40,230 nt of DNA from NCBI GenBank assembly GCA_964542855.1, contig CAZIWJ010000003.1, forward strand, positions 1 to 40,230, written 5' to 3'. Shown here in pieces: positions 32,801 through 40,230 of this stretch. Origin of the DNA: CAZIWJ01 sp964542855 (lineage in GTDB: Bacteria; Bacteroidota; Bacteroidia; Cytophagales; Cyclobacteriaceae). The position numbers and the translations under genes were made by a program. Numbering within the stretch: position 1 is the stretch's first letter; the number at the start of each line of letters is the position of its first letter. Below the pieces are notes generated by a model that ran no database searches, was not told the DNA's origin, and saw only the letters and a program-made list of their open reading frames with translations.

Positions 32801-34875
32801 ATAGCATGAACATTTACAATAATGCCGAGCCCTTCCAGTTCTACAACCAAACCGCATCGATGGATGGAGCAGCAATTGTTACGCAAAAAGGCCTTCGTGG
32901 GCAGGGCACGCTTTTTACCCGGGGGTCGGAAGCAACTTCTAATGACATGCGTTTCCAGCAAAGCCAGTTCTCTGCCCGCAACGCTGATTTTGAAGTGAAA
33001 TCATCGAACCCGGTGAAGCCGGCCCTGGCAGGTGATGATGTATTCCTGGACTTTAACCTGGAAGATAACTTCGCAACCATTAATCCGGAAGTAGAAGGGG
33101 TGGCAGCGATAGAATTCCCCTACGCCCAGTTTAAAACCTCAATTACCGAAGCAGTATGGAACCTGAACCAGGAAACGGTAACCATGAGTAAGCCGGAGGA
33201 TGTACCGATAGAAAGCTCTTACTTCTACGCTACGCGTAAATCGCTAGACTCCCTGGCCTTCAACGCCGAATCGGCTACTTACAAAATCAGTAAACAAGAG
33301 CTGGATGTTTTCGGGGTTCCTTTTATTAAGGTAGCCGATGCCAAGGTAGTTCCCGACAGCAACCTGGTGCATATCCAGGAAAATGCCCAGTTTAGTACCT
33401 TCACCAATGCCGAACTGATCATCGATACCCTGAATGAATACCACAACCTGTACGACGGTACCATTGAAGTACTGAGCCGGAACAAGTTCAGGGGAAAGGC
33501 TACTTACGAATTCGTGAATGCGGAAGAAGATACTTTTGCCATCGAATTGAACGACTTTCGCAAAGAAGAGATTACCGATGAGGACGGGAATGTGGAATAT
33601 GCCTACACCACGGCCAAAGGGGTAGTACCTCCCGAATCGCCGGTGGAGATCTCTACCGGGTTTCTTTATAAAGGGCGATTGCGGATGAATGCGATAAACC
33701 CGGCCCTTGTGCTCGATGGCGAAATTAAGCTCGACTTCAAAACCATCCCCGATTACAATACCTGGATCCAGTACGAAAGCGATGCCAAACAGCAGGAAGT
33801 AGCCCTCGACTTTGAGCAAAGTGTAGATACCCGCATGCGTTCGCTCAACGCCGGCCTGCACCTGAACGGCAGAACAAATGAACTGTACAGCACCTTTGTC
33901 ATGAACCCGGAAACCGGTTCAGACCGGAATATTTTCAAACCAAAGGGAATCCTTTCGTTCGACAGGAATAACAACCAGTACGTTATTGAATCGCCTGCCA
34001 AAATAAACGATGGTTCCTACTCCGGTGAAATTTTTACATTCAACGAAAATACCAGGCAGGTAACCTACGAAGGGCCGATCCAGTATTTTGAAGACCTGGA
34101 AAGCGACGGGGTAACGGTAAAGGCTGGAGTAAAGGGGACCGGTGATTTGGAGAATAAAGCCTTTACTTTTGAAACTTCTATGGTTATTAACTTCAATGAA
34201 CTTCCCGGGCAGGTTTACGATATCATGGGGGAAGATATTAACGAAATACTGGAAACTACCGGTGCCCAGTCGGCTGTGCCCGATAAAACCACCATGCTGT
34301 ACCGCCTTTCGGAAATCATCGGCAACGAGGCAGCGAAACGCTACGAAAAAGAGTCGCTGTCGGAATATACCCCGCTGCTCAAAGCTGCGGGTATCCTGGA
34401 AGAAGGGATGAACATTCCCGACGTTTCCTTTAAATGGTCGGCCGAACATAAAGCCTGGTACAGCACCAGTAACATTGGCCTGGCCAATTCGGGCGATATG
34501 GATATCAATGCCAGCCTGTCGGGCTTCATTGAAATTAAACCCGACGTGCGTCAGGGCGACAAGTTAAATGTCTTCATCCAGGCCGGTCCGGACTCCTGGT
34601 TCTTCTTTGGGTATCAGAACTTCAGATTGTCGGTATGGTCGTCGAACCAGGACCTGAACGATCTTGTATTCAAGAAAACTAACATCGATAAAGCCGAACC
34701 GAATGAGTTTGCTTTTTTTGCGGGTGATGTGGCAGAAACCCTTACGTTTGTTAATCGCTTCCGCCAGCAATATCTCGGTATTACCGAGCCGTACAGCCTG
34801 GATTCGCCCATGGATATTGCCAACGAGGAAGAAGTGGTACCTCTCGATGAAGATGCTGACCGCGACGGCTTCTGA
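29836..34875 (+). CDS. Giant exported protein of unknown function (1679 aa), beta-rich
   Basis: A Sec signal (MNRLIAVGIFLILGSLSVDV, then QAQ) directs export. Residues about 25-170 are mixed helix. Residues 180-300 are highly acidic, including a Trp-Gly/Asn/Asp stretch (213-260, eight Trp in DNWGNND-like units). From about 310 to the end the protein has many short polar strands of the kind LESTNLVMSTRYDSANLTGA and FRFNGNLFAGNFEFVGADF, recalling beta-helix or OstA/AsmA-like envelope proteins. At about 585-668 a helical segment (FHPLILAVAYARQN, ...VVRSAMKELAVNGFIDYE, GKVTIQQKAMHYV) looks like a winged helix. No catalytic motif was recognised. There is no gene directly coupled to it. I do not know its function; an envelope or cell-surface structural role is a guess. 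Confidence 0.85.
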   Translation: MNRLIAVGIFLILGSLSVDVQAQRYSLTDSVTVFGSDVKRLLRKAPDSTSARVGREFEALWGSGSLSDRHKDSVMAISHRMTDINFNIIPYFRDFYAILVYAVDSAEVPDQRLDEYLSITKQVIEKYRGRELTSYFRTLRTFFYNRALYVNNYNQLFINGEEYTWSLEYIPSAEPVAALPLPVEEEPEEENKEDEYLSEEDFEQPKEVTQGSDDNWGNNDDGWGDNEWGDDNWGNNDSWGEEEGSDDWNNESWGSDDGWGNAPEESGKEENKQESSDGFASREEPAAPSEDERMDALVQELPQPEPVGPVMHLESTNLVMSTRYDSANLTGAKGTLMLTNGTFVGEGGKFDWVNAGYASDSVYATLGKYNFNVKTPRLEAENVKMTFKGKIKGEVPGILRFTSQKHDSTTDATYPRFKSYKSDVSVDVYNDTTYNNIITYTGGFTLEGNKIYSSSYFGNPSTLEIQNNSVKKVKLESEQMVMGDSIFTADDTRLVLYHGYDSIYHPSVDVRYLVDSAYLTAVNHDGSYHNVPFKSTYFNMEITSDIVRWHIPGDSINISTLSARGEVPTLLASTEYFNEKMFNQMTGMYRFHPLILAVAYARQNNSETFYADDLADDRKQNPQVVRSAMKELAVNGFIDYEPVSGKVTIQQKAMHYVLSKAKRKDYDDLLIPSLTAANSNATLYLENQEMRVRGIEKFYISEQLDVYITPDSAQLTMLKNRDFRFNGNLFAGNFEFVGADFEFKYEDFKIDLAQIDSIRFYLTDENGQRKQVDNSLVSADSTAGSAAMDNLGLVGNQIKQTSGTLFVNDPRNKSARKFLPEYPKFDASNGAVVYFDGKNVLDGAYDKRVYFVIPPFAVDSVSSTDPGAIGFDGTFYTDGLLPPIDETLRVMEDNTLGFAHNIPAEGYNLYSGSGKLYSNLRLDGKGLTAAGTIEYLTASMTSEDYILYQDSLVTKKGLEADITEGELNGASFPQAYVENFTLKWLPQQDSMNIYNNAEPFQFYNQTASMDGAAIVTQKGLRGQGTLFTRGSEATSNDMRFQQSQFSARNADFEVKSSNPVKPALAGDDVFLDFNLEDNFATINPEVEGVAAIEFPYAQFKTSITEAVWNLNQETVTMSKPEDVPIESSYFYATRKSLDSLAFNAESATYKISKQELDVFGVPFIKVADAKVVPDSNLVHIQENAQFSTFTNAELIIDTLNEYHNLYDGTIEVLSRNKFRGKATYEFVNAEEDTFAIELNDFRKEEITDEDGNVEYAYTTAKGVVPPESPVEISTGFLYKGRLRMNAINPALVLDGEIKLDFKTIPDYNTWIQYESDAKQQEVALDFEQSVDTRMRSLNAGLHLNGRTNELYSTFVMNPETGSDRNIFKPKGILSFDRNNNQYVIESPAKINDGSYSGEIFTFNENTRQVTYEGPIQYFEDLESDGVTVKAGVKGTGDLENKAFTFETSMVINFNELPGQVYDIMGEDINEILETTGAQSAVPDKTTMLYRLSEIIGNEAAKRYEKESLSEYTPLLKAAGILEEGMNIPDVSFKWSAEHKAWYSTSNIGLANSGDMDINASLSGFIEIKPDVRQGDKLNVFIQAGPDSWFFFGYQNFRLSVWSSNQDLNDLVFKKTNIDKAEPNEFAFFAGDVAETLTFVNRFRQQYLGITEPYSLDSPMDIANEEEVVPLDEDADRDGF
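30472..30615 (+). repeat. Low-complexity Trp/Gly/Asn/Asp coding repeat
   Basis: Within the giant exported protein, codons for WG are spaced every 4-8 residues among Asp, Asn, Glu and Ser (for example NNDDGWGDNEWGDDNWGNND). The unit is irregular at the DNA level, so it is a compositional repeat rather than an exact tandem repeat. It is probably a flexible acidic linker on the outside of the cytoplasmic membrane. Confidence 0.65.
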
Positions 34876-35033
34876 TTCTGCTTGCTCCCGTAATTAAGTT
34901 CACGTAATTTAGCGCAGCCATTAGCCATTGCCGGCAGGCATTGAACCGGCTGCCTGTTACCTGCTGAACTGCTTTGCAGATTGGCAGAACAGTAACTGTT
35001 AATGATTTACCGCGATCATAAATAATAAAACCT

Positions 35034-36419
35034 ATGCCAGTAAAACCTTATATAGAAGAAAATAAAGACCGGTTCCTCGACGAACTGGTAGAACTGTTGC
35101 GTATTCCTTCGGTAAGTACCGACGCTAAATTTAAAGATGATGTACTGAAAGCTGCTGAATTCGTTAAAGCAAAGCTGAAAGCCATTGATATCGACAAGGT
35201 AGAGGTTTGCGAAACTTCGGGCTACCCCATCGTTTACGGGGAGAAAATCGTTGATCCTGCCCTGCCTACTGTGCTGGTTTACGGTCATTACGACGTGCAG
35301 CCTGCCGACCCTTACGAACTGTGGGATTCCGAGCCGTTTGATCCGGTAATCAAAGACGAGAAAATTTACGCCCGCGGGGCCTGCGATGATAAGGGGCAAA
35401 TGTACATGCACATTAAAGCCATTGAAACCCTGATGGCCACCGAAGGTTTGCCCTGCAACGTAAAGTTCATGATTGAAGGAGAAGAAGAAAACGGTTCCGA
35501 CGGGCTTATTGAGTTTATACAAACCAACCAGGAACGGTTAGCTGCCGATGTTATTCTCATTTCCGATACCAGCATTATTTCCAACGAACATCCTTCGCTT
35601 ACCGTAGGGCTGCGGGGCATCAGCTACCTGGAAGTAGAAGTTACCGGTCCGAACCGCGACTTACACTCGGGCGTTTACGGCGGAGCCGTGGCCAACCCGA
35701 TTAACACCTTGTGCCAGATGATTGCTTCGCTAAAAGATGAAAACGGCAAGGTAACTATTCCGGGCTTTTACGACGGGGTGCAGGAACTGTCTGCCGAAGA
35801 ACGTAAGGCATTGAATAAAGCCCCTTTTAACGAGGAAGAGTACAAAAAGCACCTGGATATACACGCTGTGGAAGGAGAAAAAGGGTTCACTACGCTGGAG
35901 CGGGTAGGTATTCGTCCGTCGCTCGATGTCAACGGCATCTGGGGAGGATATACCGGCGAGGGGGCCAAAACCGTACTGCCCAGTAAAGCTACAGCCAAGG
36001 TTTCCATGCGCCTGGTTCCATTCCAGGACTACAAAAAAGTAAACGAGCTGTTTGCTAACCATATAAAAAATATTGCGCCCGATACGGTTAAAGTAAAAGT
36101 TACCGACCTGCACGGCGGTCAGCCCGCTACTGTTCCTACAGATTCCAATGCGGTGAAAGCTTCTTTTAAAGCCTTTGAAAACGTGTGGGGAAAAACCCCG
36201 GTTCCTACCCGCGAAGGCGGAAGCATTCCTATTGTATCGCTTTTCCAGCAGGTGCTCGGACTGGATTCCGTGCTGATGGGCTTCGGGCTGGATGAAGATG
36301 CCATTCACTCGCCGAACGAACATTACGGGCTGTTTAACTATTTTAAAGGAATAGAAACCATTGCCGATTTTTACAAAAACTACAAAGAAATCAGTGCCCG
36401 AACCCTGGAAAACGCTTAA
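35034..36419 (+). CDS. M20 family dipeptidase / metallopeptidase
   Basis: This 461-residue di-zinc peptidase has no signal peptide and is therefore probably cytosolic. M20 motifs are H85 and D87 (GHYDVQP), bridging D118 (GACDDKGQ), the catalytic pair E150-E151 (EGEEENGS), D179 region (ISDTS), and the late HYGLFNYFKG histidine. A dimerisation lid lies in the middle (about 190-345, LHSGVYGGAVANPINTL). Homologues cleave dipeptides such as Xaa-His or Gly-Xaa. Its last 26 bases overlap the NUDIX gene that follows, if that gene starts at GTG 36394. Confidence 0.92.
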   Translation: MPVKPYIEENKDRFLDELVELLRIPSVSTDAKFKDDVLKAAEFVKAKLKAIDIDKVEVCETSGYPIVYGEKIVDPALPTVLVYGHYDVQPADPYELWDSEPFDPVIKDEKIYARGACDDKGQMYMHIKAIETLMATEGLPCNVKFMIEGEEENGSDGLIEFIQTNQERLAADVILISDTSIISNEHPSLTVGLRGISYLEVEVTGPNRDLHSGVYGGAVANPINTLCQMIASLKDENGKVTIPGFYDGVQELSAEERKALNKAPFNEEEYKKHLDIHAVEGEKGFTTLERVGIRPSLDVNGIWGGYTGEGAKTVLPSKATAKVSMRLVPFQDYKKVNELFANHIKNIAPDTVKVKVTDLHGGQPATVPTDSNAVKASFKAFENVWGKTPVPTREGGSIPIVSLFQQVLGLDSVLMGFGLDEDAIHSPNEHYGLFNYFKGIETIADFYKNYKEISARTLENA

Positions 36420-36945
36420 CAGCCGTTACGTACTGAACGATGAATGGATCAGCGTGCGTACCGATACCTGCGAAATGCCCGACGGCACGCAGGTTCATCC
36501 TTACTACGTTATTGAATTTCCTAACTGGGCCAACGTAGTGGCGTTAACCCCCGGGCGAGAAATTGTTCTCATCAGGCAATACCGCCACGCCTACGGGAAA
36601 GTAATCCTGGAACTTCCGGGTGGCACCCTTAATGCAGGAGAGCCCCCGGCGGAAGGGATACAGCGCGAATTGCTGGAAGAAACCGGTTTTGCTGCCGATG
36701 AGTTTATTGAAACCGCCCGCGTATCGGCCAACCCGACTAATCATTCTAATTTATCGATTTCTTTCCTGGCCCTGAATGCCAGGAGGGTAAGCGAACAGCA
36801 ACTCGACGCCAGCGAAGATATTGAAGTGGTGGTAACACCGCTGGAAGAAGTAAAACAACTGATGAAAAATAACCAGTTACTCCAGGCCATGCACGTTACT
36901 TCGTTGTTTTACGCCCTGCAATACATAGAGCAGGAAGGTCTGTAA
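36394..36945 (+). CDS. NUDIX hydrolase (ADP-ribose pyrophosphatase-like)
   Basis: This 183-residue cytoplasmic hydrolase acts on nucleoside-diphosphate-linked compounds, with metal. The NUDIX box is exact (G, five residues, E, seven residues, RELLEETGF), and the fold around it (VVALTPGREIVLIRQYRHAYGKVILELPGG) resembles ADP-ribose pyrophosphatases. The longer frame begins at TTG 36361, deep in the upstream gene. GTG at 36394 gives the start VPEPWKTLNSRYVLNDEW, which matches related proteins (PWKxLxSRYV). Overlap with the dipeptidase suggests coupled translation. Substrate not proven. Confidence 0.88.
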   Translation: MPEPWKTLNSRYVLNDEWISVRTDTCEMPDGTQVHPYYVIEFPNWANVVALTPGREIVLIRQYRHAYGKVILELPGGTLNAGEPPAEGIQRELLEETGFAADEFIETARVSANPTNHSNLSISFLALNARRVSEQQLDASEDIEVVVTPLEEVKQLMKNNQLLQAMHVTSLFYALQYIEQEGL

Positions 36946-36985
36946 CCGGTTAATTACGCCTGATATTCTGTTAACCCTAACAATT

Positions 36986-37824
36986 ATGAAAAAACCTGAC
37001 TGGACTACTGTTCACGATTACGAAGATATAACTTATAAAAAGTGCGGCAAGGTAGCCCGCATTGCTTTTAACCGACCGGAAGTACGCAATGCTTTCCGCC
37101 CGAAAACCGTGGCTGAATTATACGGCGCTTTTCTGGATGCCCGGGAAGATACCAGTATCGGGGTAGTATTGTTCAGTGCCGAGGGTCCTTCTCCCAAAGA
37201 TGGGGGGTATTCTTTTTGCAGCGGGGGAGACCAGCGCTCCAGAGGACAACAGGGGTACGTGGACGACGACGGGATGCCCCGGTTAAACATCCTGGAGGTG
37301 CAGCGCCTGATTCGTTTTATGCCTAAAGTGGTTATTGCCGTGGTTCCCGGCTGGGCCGTTGGGGGTGGCCATAGCCTGCACGTGGTTTCTGACCTGACCC
37401 TGGCCAGTAAAGAGCATGCCATCTTTAAGCAAACCGATGCCGATGTAACCAGCTTCGACGGGGGGTACGGATCGGCCTATTTAGCTAAAATGGTAGGGCA
37501 GAAGCGGGCCCGCGAAATTTTTTTCCTCGGAAGAAACTATTCGGCACAGGAAGGTTACGACATGGGAATGGTGAATGCAGTGGTTCCCCACGATGAACTG
37601 GAAGATACGGCTTACCAGTGGGCGCTGGAAATCCTCGAGAAGTCGCCTACCTCTATTAAAATGCTGAAGTTTGCCTTTAACCTGACCGACGATGGTATGG
37701 TAGGGCAGCAGGTTTTTGCCGGGGAAGCTACCCGGCTGGCCTACATGACCGAAGAAGCTAAAGAAGGGCGTAACGCTTTCCTGGAAAAGCGCAAGCCCGA
37801 CTTCTCCGATATTAAGTGGATTCC
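36986..37824 (+). CDS. menB: 1,4-dihydroxy-2-naphthoyl-CoA synthase, C-terminus cut by the gap
   Basis: This is a crotonase-family enzyme that closes the naphthoquinone ring from o-succinylbenzoyl-CoA in menaquinone synthesis. Visible parts are ARIAFNRPEVRNAFRPKT, the oxyanion loop with FCSGGDQRSRG, GWAVGGGHSLHVVSDLTLA, and KQTDADVTSFDGGYGSAYL. D151 in TDADV is the aspartate of the bicarbonate-independent (type II) class, as in M. tuberculosis, in place of the glycine of E. coli. The last readable codons give KPDFSDIKWIP, the usual end of the family, so only the stop, and perhaps a codon or two, lies in the N run. Any further men genes could sit in the unsequenced gap. Confidence 0.95.
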
Positions 37825-37924
37825 NNNNNNNNNNNNNNNNNNNNNNNNNNNNNNNNNNNNNNNNNNNNNNNNNNNNNNNNNNNNNNNNNNNNNNNNNNNN
37901 NNNNNNNNNNNNNNNNNNNNNNNN
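37825..37924. other. Assembly gap (100 N)
   Basis: Exactly 100 undetermined bases separate the end of menB from the end of the M20 amidohydrolase gene. A round 100 suggests a placeholder of unknown true length, so gene adjacency across it is not proven. Any translation crossing it, for example a 404-residue menB extension, is artificial. Confidence 0.97.
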
Positions 37925-37930
37925 CTGCTA

Positions 37931-39250
37931 TTACCTGCCTACGCCAGACTGGATATTCTTGTTGTTCATATAATCCAGCGTGAGGTTACTCAGGGCACGA
38001 ACCCCCAGTTGCATTCCGGTATCATCCACGTAAAAGTCGGGGCGGTGGTGAGAGGGAGCATCTTCGGGATCGGTTCCTTCGGGCCTACCGCCCAGAAAGA
38101 AAAAGAAACCGGGTACTTCACGGGCAAAAAAAGAAAAGTCTTCAGCCCCGGTAACAGCCGTTCGCAGGAATATATTTTCGTCACCGGCCGTTTGCTTTAG
38201 CGTACCCAACATCTGAGCGGTTAATTCCGGATCGTTGTAGGTTACCGGGTACCCCTCATCTATGGTCACTTCTGCTTCCGCCCCTGCACTTTCGGCGACA
38301 TTGGTGGCAATTTCCCTAATGCGTCGGTGAATCTGCTTCTGCATGTCGGTATCCAGGGCCCGGATGGTGCCCACCAGTTTGGCTTCTTCTGGTACAATGT
38401 TATTCCTTACGCCAGAATGGAACATGCCTACCGATATTACCGCACCGGCATCGATCAGCTTCAGATTCCGGCTAACGATAGTTTGCAGTCCCATAATAAT
38501 TTGCGAGCTGGTAACAATCGGGTCTACGCCACCCCAGGGGTACCCTCCGTGGGTCTGGTCGCCCTTAACCAGGATTTCGAATCGATCGGCACTGGCCATG
38601 GCTCCTTTCGGACGATAACCAATTTTATTCACTTCGATTTTGGAATTGATGTGCAATCCGAACATCACGTCTACGTCTGGATTTTTCAAAACCCCTTCCT
38701 TAACCATCAGCTCTGCGCCGCCTTCTTCTCCCCTGGGGGCACCTTCTTCAGCGGGTTGAAAAACAAACTTAACCGTACCGGCCAACTCTTGCTGCATGTT
38801 GGAAAGCAGTTCAGCCACACCCATTAAAATAGCCACGTGCGTATCGTGCCCGCAGGCATGCATAACCCCAACATCCTGGCCGTTGTAAGTACTTTTTACC
38901 GTTGATTTCCAGGGCAGGTCTACCCGCTCGGTTACCGGCAGGGCATCCATGTCGGCCCGCAGCCCGACTACCGGCCCGGGTTTACCTCCTTTCAGTACTC
39001 CCACCACGCCGGTGTGGGCCACACCGGTTTGCACCTCTATGCCAAGGTTTTCCAGGTGAGCGGCTATCATTTTAGCCGTTTCAAATTCACGGTTACTGAG
39101 TTCAGGGTTCTGGTGAATGGTATGTCGCCACTCGATTACCTTGCTGTTTAACGTTTCTGCCATCTGATCAACCTCCTTCCGGTATTTCTGGGCGTCAGCC
39201 CCGGAAGCCAGGGTTATAAAGGCAAGCAGGAATAGCGTTAGCTTTTTCAT
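37931..39250 (-). CDS. Exported M20D amidohydrolase (IAA-amino-acid/hippurate hydrolase-like)
   Basis: This 439-residue metallo-amidohydrolase has a Sec signal (MKKLTLFLLAFITLASGADA, then Q). M20D motifs are present: WRHTIHQNPELSNREFET, the metal site MHACGHDTHVAILMG (about residue 127), EEGAPRGEEGGAELM, HINSKIEVNKIG and GAEDFSFFAREVPG with the last metal-ligand Glu. Relatives split N-acyl amino acids, hippurate or indole-acetyl conjugates; with a signal peptide it probably works in the periplasm on peptides or acyl-amino acids. The TAA at 37931-37933 is seven bases from the gap, so the frame is complete. Confidence 0.92.
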   Translation of the reverse strand: MKKLTLFLLAFITLASGADAQKYRKEVDQMAETLNSKVIEWRHTIHQNPELSNREFETAKMIAAHLENLGIEVQTGVAHTGVVGVLKGGKPGPVVGLRADMDALPVTERVDLPWKSTVKSTYNGQDVGVMHACGHDTHVAILMGVAELLSNMQQELAGTVKFVFQPAEEGAPRGEEGGAELMVKEGVLKNPDVDVMFGLHINSKIEVNKIGYRPKGAMASADRFEILVKGDQTHGGYPWGGVDPIVTSSQIIMGLQTIVSRNLKLIDAGAVISVGMFHSGVRNNIVPEEAKLVGTIRALDTDMQKQIHRRIREIATNVAESAGAEAEVTIDEGYPVTYNDPELTAQMLGTLKQTAGDENIFLRTAVTGAEDFSFFAREVPGFFFFLGGRPEGTDPEDAPSHHRPDFYVDDTGMQLGVRALSNLTLDYMNNKNIQSGVGR

Positions 39251-39278
39251 GATCTGTTTTGGTTTTAAATTATTCCTT

Positions 39279-39308
39279 CAAATTAGTGATTCAGGATGGA
39301 GGGTACAA
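39279..39308 (-). promoter_or_regulatory. Candidate promoter for the M20D amidohydrolase gene
   Basis: Read on the minus strand, TTG (39308-39306) is followed after 20 bases by TAATTTG (39285-39279). This is one base shorter in the -7 box than TAnnTTTG, but the TTG-to-TTTG distance is the standard 23. It lies 29 bases before the ATG. Sequence match only. Confidence 0.35.
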
Positions 39309-39380
39309 ATTCTGTGAAGCAAAGAGATTTGCTGCCGGCAATTAATAATACATGAACCGGGTAAATGGTATTACCCGATG

Positions 39381-40230
39381 TTAGTCAGGCATGTAGGAAA
39401 TCTGTACCGGGAACCGGTCGTTTACCCCACCCAGGCGTTTGTATGCCGCATGGGTAATGCGAAGAATAATGTTCTTGTTGTTCCCGGTATTGGGTAGCTT
39501 TCCAACCACCCGGGTAAAAACCGTTTGGCCGGTCATTTCATTCTTAACGGTGAGGATTGTTCCGGTGGGAGCAGTTGGGTGGAGGGCCAGGTATTTGTTG
39601 GTTTTTCCACCCCGGTCGATCAGGGAAGCAATGCCACTTTCCCTGATTTCTGTAAAACCTTTGCTGTTCGCGGTAGTATTTGCTTTGTCTTTCTTAGAGC
39701 GTTCCACAGTTACCTGCATGGTTTTTTCACCACGTGCTGGTTTTTCGCCGGGTGCCGGGATTGTTTTCTTACCCACCGACACCCGGCCGTCTGAAGAAAT
39801 GGGGCGTTTAACTACTTCAGTAACCAGTTCGGATTTCTTTGCCCCGGCAGAAGCTACCCTTTCAGCTACTTTATGTTCTGTTACCGGGTTGGCTTGTTTC
39901 GGCCTGGTAAGCGCCAGCTGCTGATTAATGCTGATGGCATGGCTATTGAGGTTGTTCCACTTTTTAAGGGAATCGAGAGGAATCCCGTACTGACGCGATA
40001 AGCTGTACAGGGTTTCCCCTTTTCTCACTTCGTGGGTTTTTACGCTGGAAGTAGCTGTTGTGGTTTTTCGGCCAATCATGAGTTGCTGGCCTATATCTAT
40101 GCGGGTATCGGATAAGTTATTCCAGCGGATCAGGTCATTGGTGCTTACCCCGTAGCGTTGCGACAGGCTGAAAAGGGTTTCTTCTTCCTGCACTACGTGC
40201 GTTCGCATGGAAGGTGCGGTATGAAGAATA
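39381..40230 (-). CDS. LysM-repeat protein with C-terminal RlpA-like double-psi beta-barrel (N-terminus outside window)
   Basis: The frame is open to the window edge, so the ATG at 40208 is probably internal. Two LysM units that bind peptidoglycan glycan chains are visible (HVVQEEETLFSLSQRYGVS and THEVRKGETLYSLSRQYGIP), and the residues before them (ILHTAPS) read like a linker from an earlier repeat. A Lys/Thr-rich linker leads to a C-terminal domain of about 90 residues (GIASLIDRGGKTNKYLALHP, TGTILTVKNEMTGQTVFTRV, KNIILRITHAAYKRLG) of the RlpA/double-psi-barrel type. RlpA proteins act in peptidoglycan turnover or septal remodelling. The Asp commonly used for catalysis is not obvious in this tail, so a binding role is possible. 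Confidence 0.85.
   Translation of the reverse strand, partial: ILHTAPSMRTHVVQEEETLFSLSQRYGVSTNDLIRWNNLSDTRIDIGQQLMIGRKTTTATSSVKTHEVRKGETLYSLSRQYGIPLDSLKKWNNLNSHAISINQQLALTRPKQANPVTEHKVAERVASAGAKKSELVTEVVKRPISSDGRVSVGKKTIPAPGEKPARGEKTMQVTVERSKKDKANTTANSKGFTEIRESGIASLIDRGGKTNKYLALHPTAPTGTILTVKNEMTGQTVFTRVVGKLPNTGNNKNIILRITHAAYKRLGGVNDRFPVQISYMPD

Noticed and set aside
36986..38200. 404-codon menB frame reading through the N run
   Set aside because: Residues beyond the gap are antisense to the M20D amidohydrolase gene; the fusion is an artefact of translating N.

Overview
The window reads as a chromosomal contig from a Bacteroidota bacterium, most likely order Cytophagales. Support for this: near-consensus Bacteroidota promoters (TTG, 19 bases, TAnnTTTG) ahead of tpiA and related elements elsewhere; A-rich leaders instead of clear Shine-Dalgarno sites; many lipoprotein signals; a 45-residue partner ORF before a sodium:solute symporter; a LysRS with a C-terminal extension; the long form of IspH; and the run of PPIase genes followed by moxR. 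Genus and species cannot be read from the sequence. No tRNA, rRNA, CRISPR array, transposase, integrase or phage gene was seen. One run of exactly 100 N (37825-37924) is a scaffold gap.

Layout. 1-4314: the possible end of an unknown gene, an extended short-chain reductase, a sodium:solute symporter with its tiny membrane partner, and an AI-2E family permease. 4482-10174: a fused isopentenyl diphosphate isomerase/IspH protein, then a tight run of exported proteins (an amidohydrolase lipoprotein, a serine beta-lactamase-like hydrolase and a Rieske-like lipoprotein without normal cluster ligands). 10266-15429 (minus): three overlapping or nearly touching periplasmic foldase genes (two-domain parvulin, parvulin-like lipoprotein, SurA-like) followed by a MoxR ATPase. 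15730-17475: lysS. 17781-23990 (minus): gyrB, a long polyphosphate kinase with an extra C-terminal domain, a small membrane protein and a lipoprotein with three helix-hairpin-helix units. 24134-26356 (minus): a YwqK/MORN_2 repeat protein with an outer-membrane-barrel-like tail, and a CoA-binding protein. 26763-28059 (minus): trmD and miaE, both acting at tRNA position 37. 28131-34875: tpiA, prmA and a 1679-residue exported protein. 35034-37824: an M20 dipeptidase, a NUDIX hydrolase and menB, running into the gap. 37931-40230 (minus): an M20 amidohydrolase and the C-terminal part of a LysM/double-psi-barrel protein that continues past the window edge.

Most genes are core metabolism, translation or envelope genes. 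The strongest novelties are two domain fusions: Idi-IspH, which joins consecutive isoprenoid steps, and Ppk1 with a C-terminal domain carrying uracil-DNA-glycosylase-like motifs. Also notable are the 45-residue symporter partner, the barrel-anchored repeat protein, the giant exported protein with a possible internal winged helix, and two 9-10 bp perfect palindromes with 3-base loops in intergenic DNA that resemble REP-type dispersed elements. Several starts were moved from those of the longest open frame because that frame begins at TTG or carries an implausible extension.
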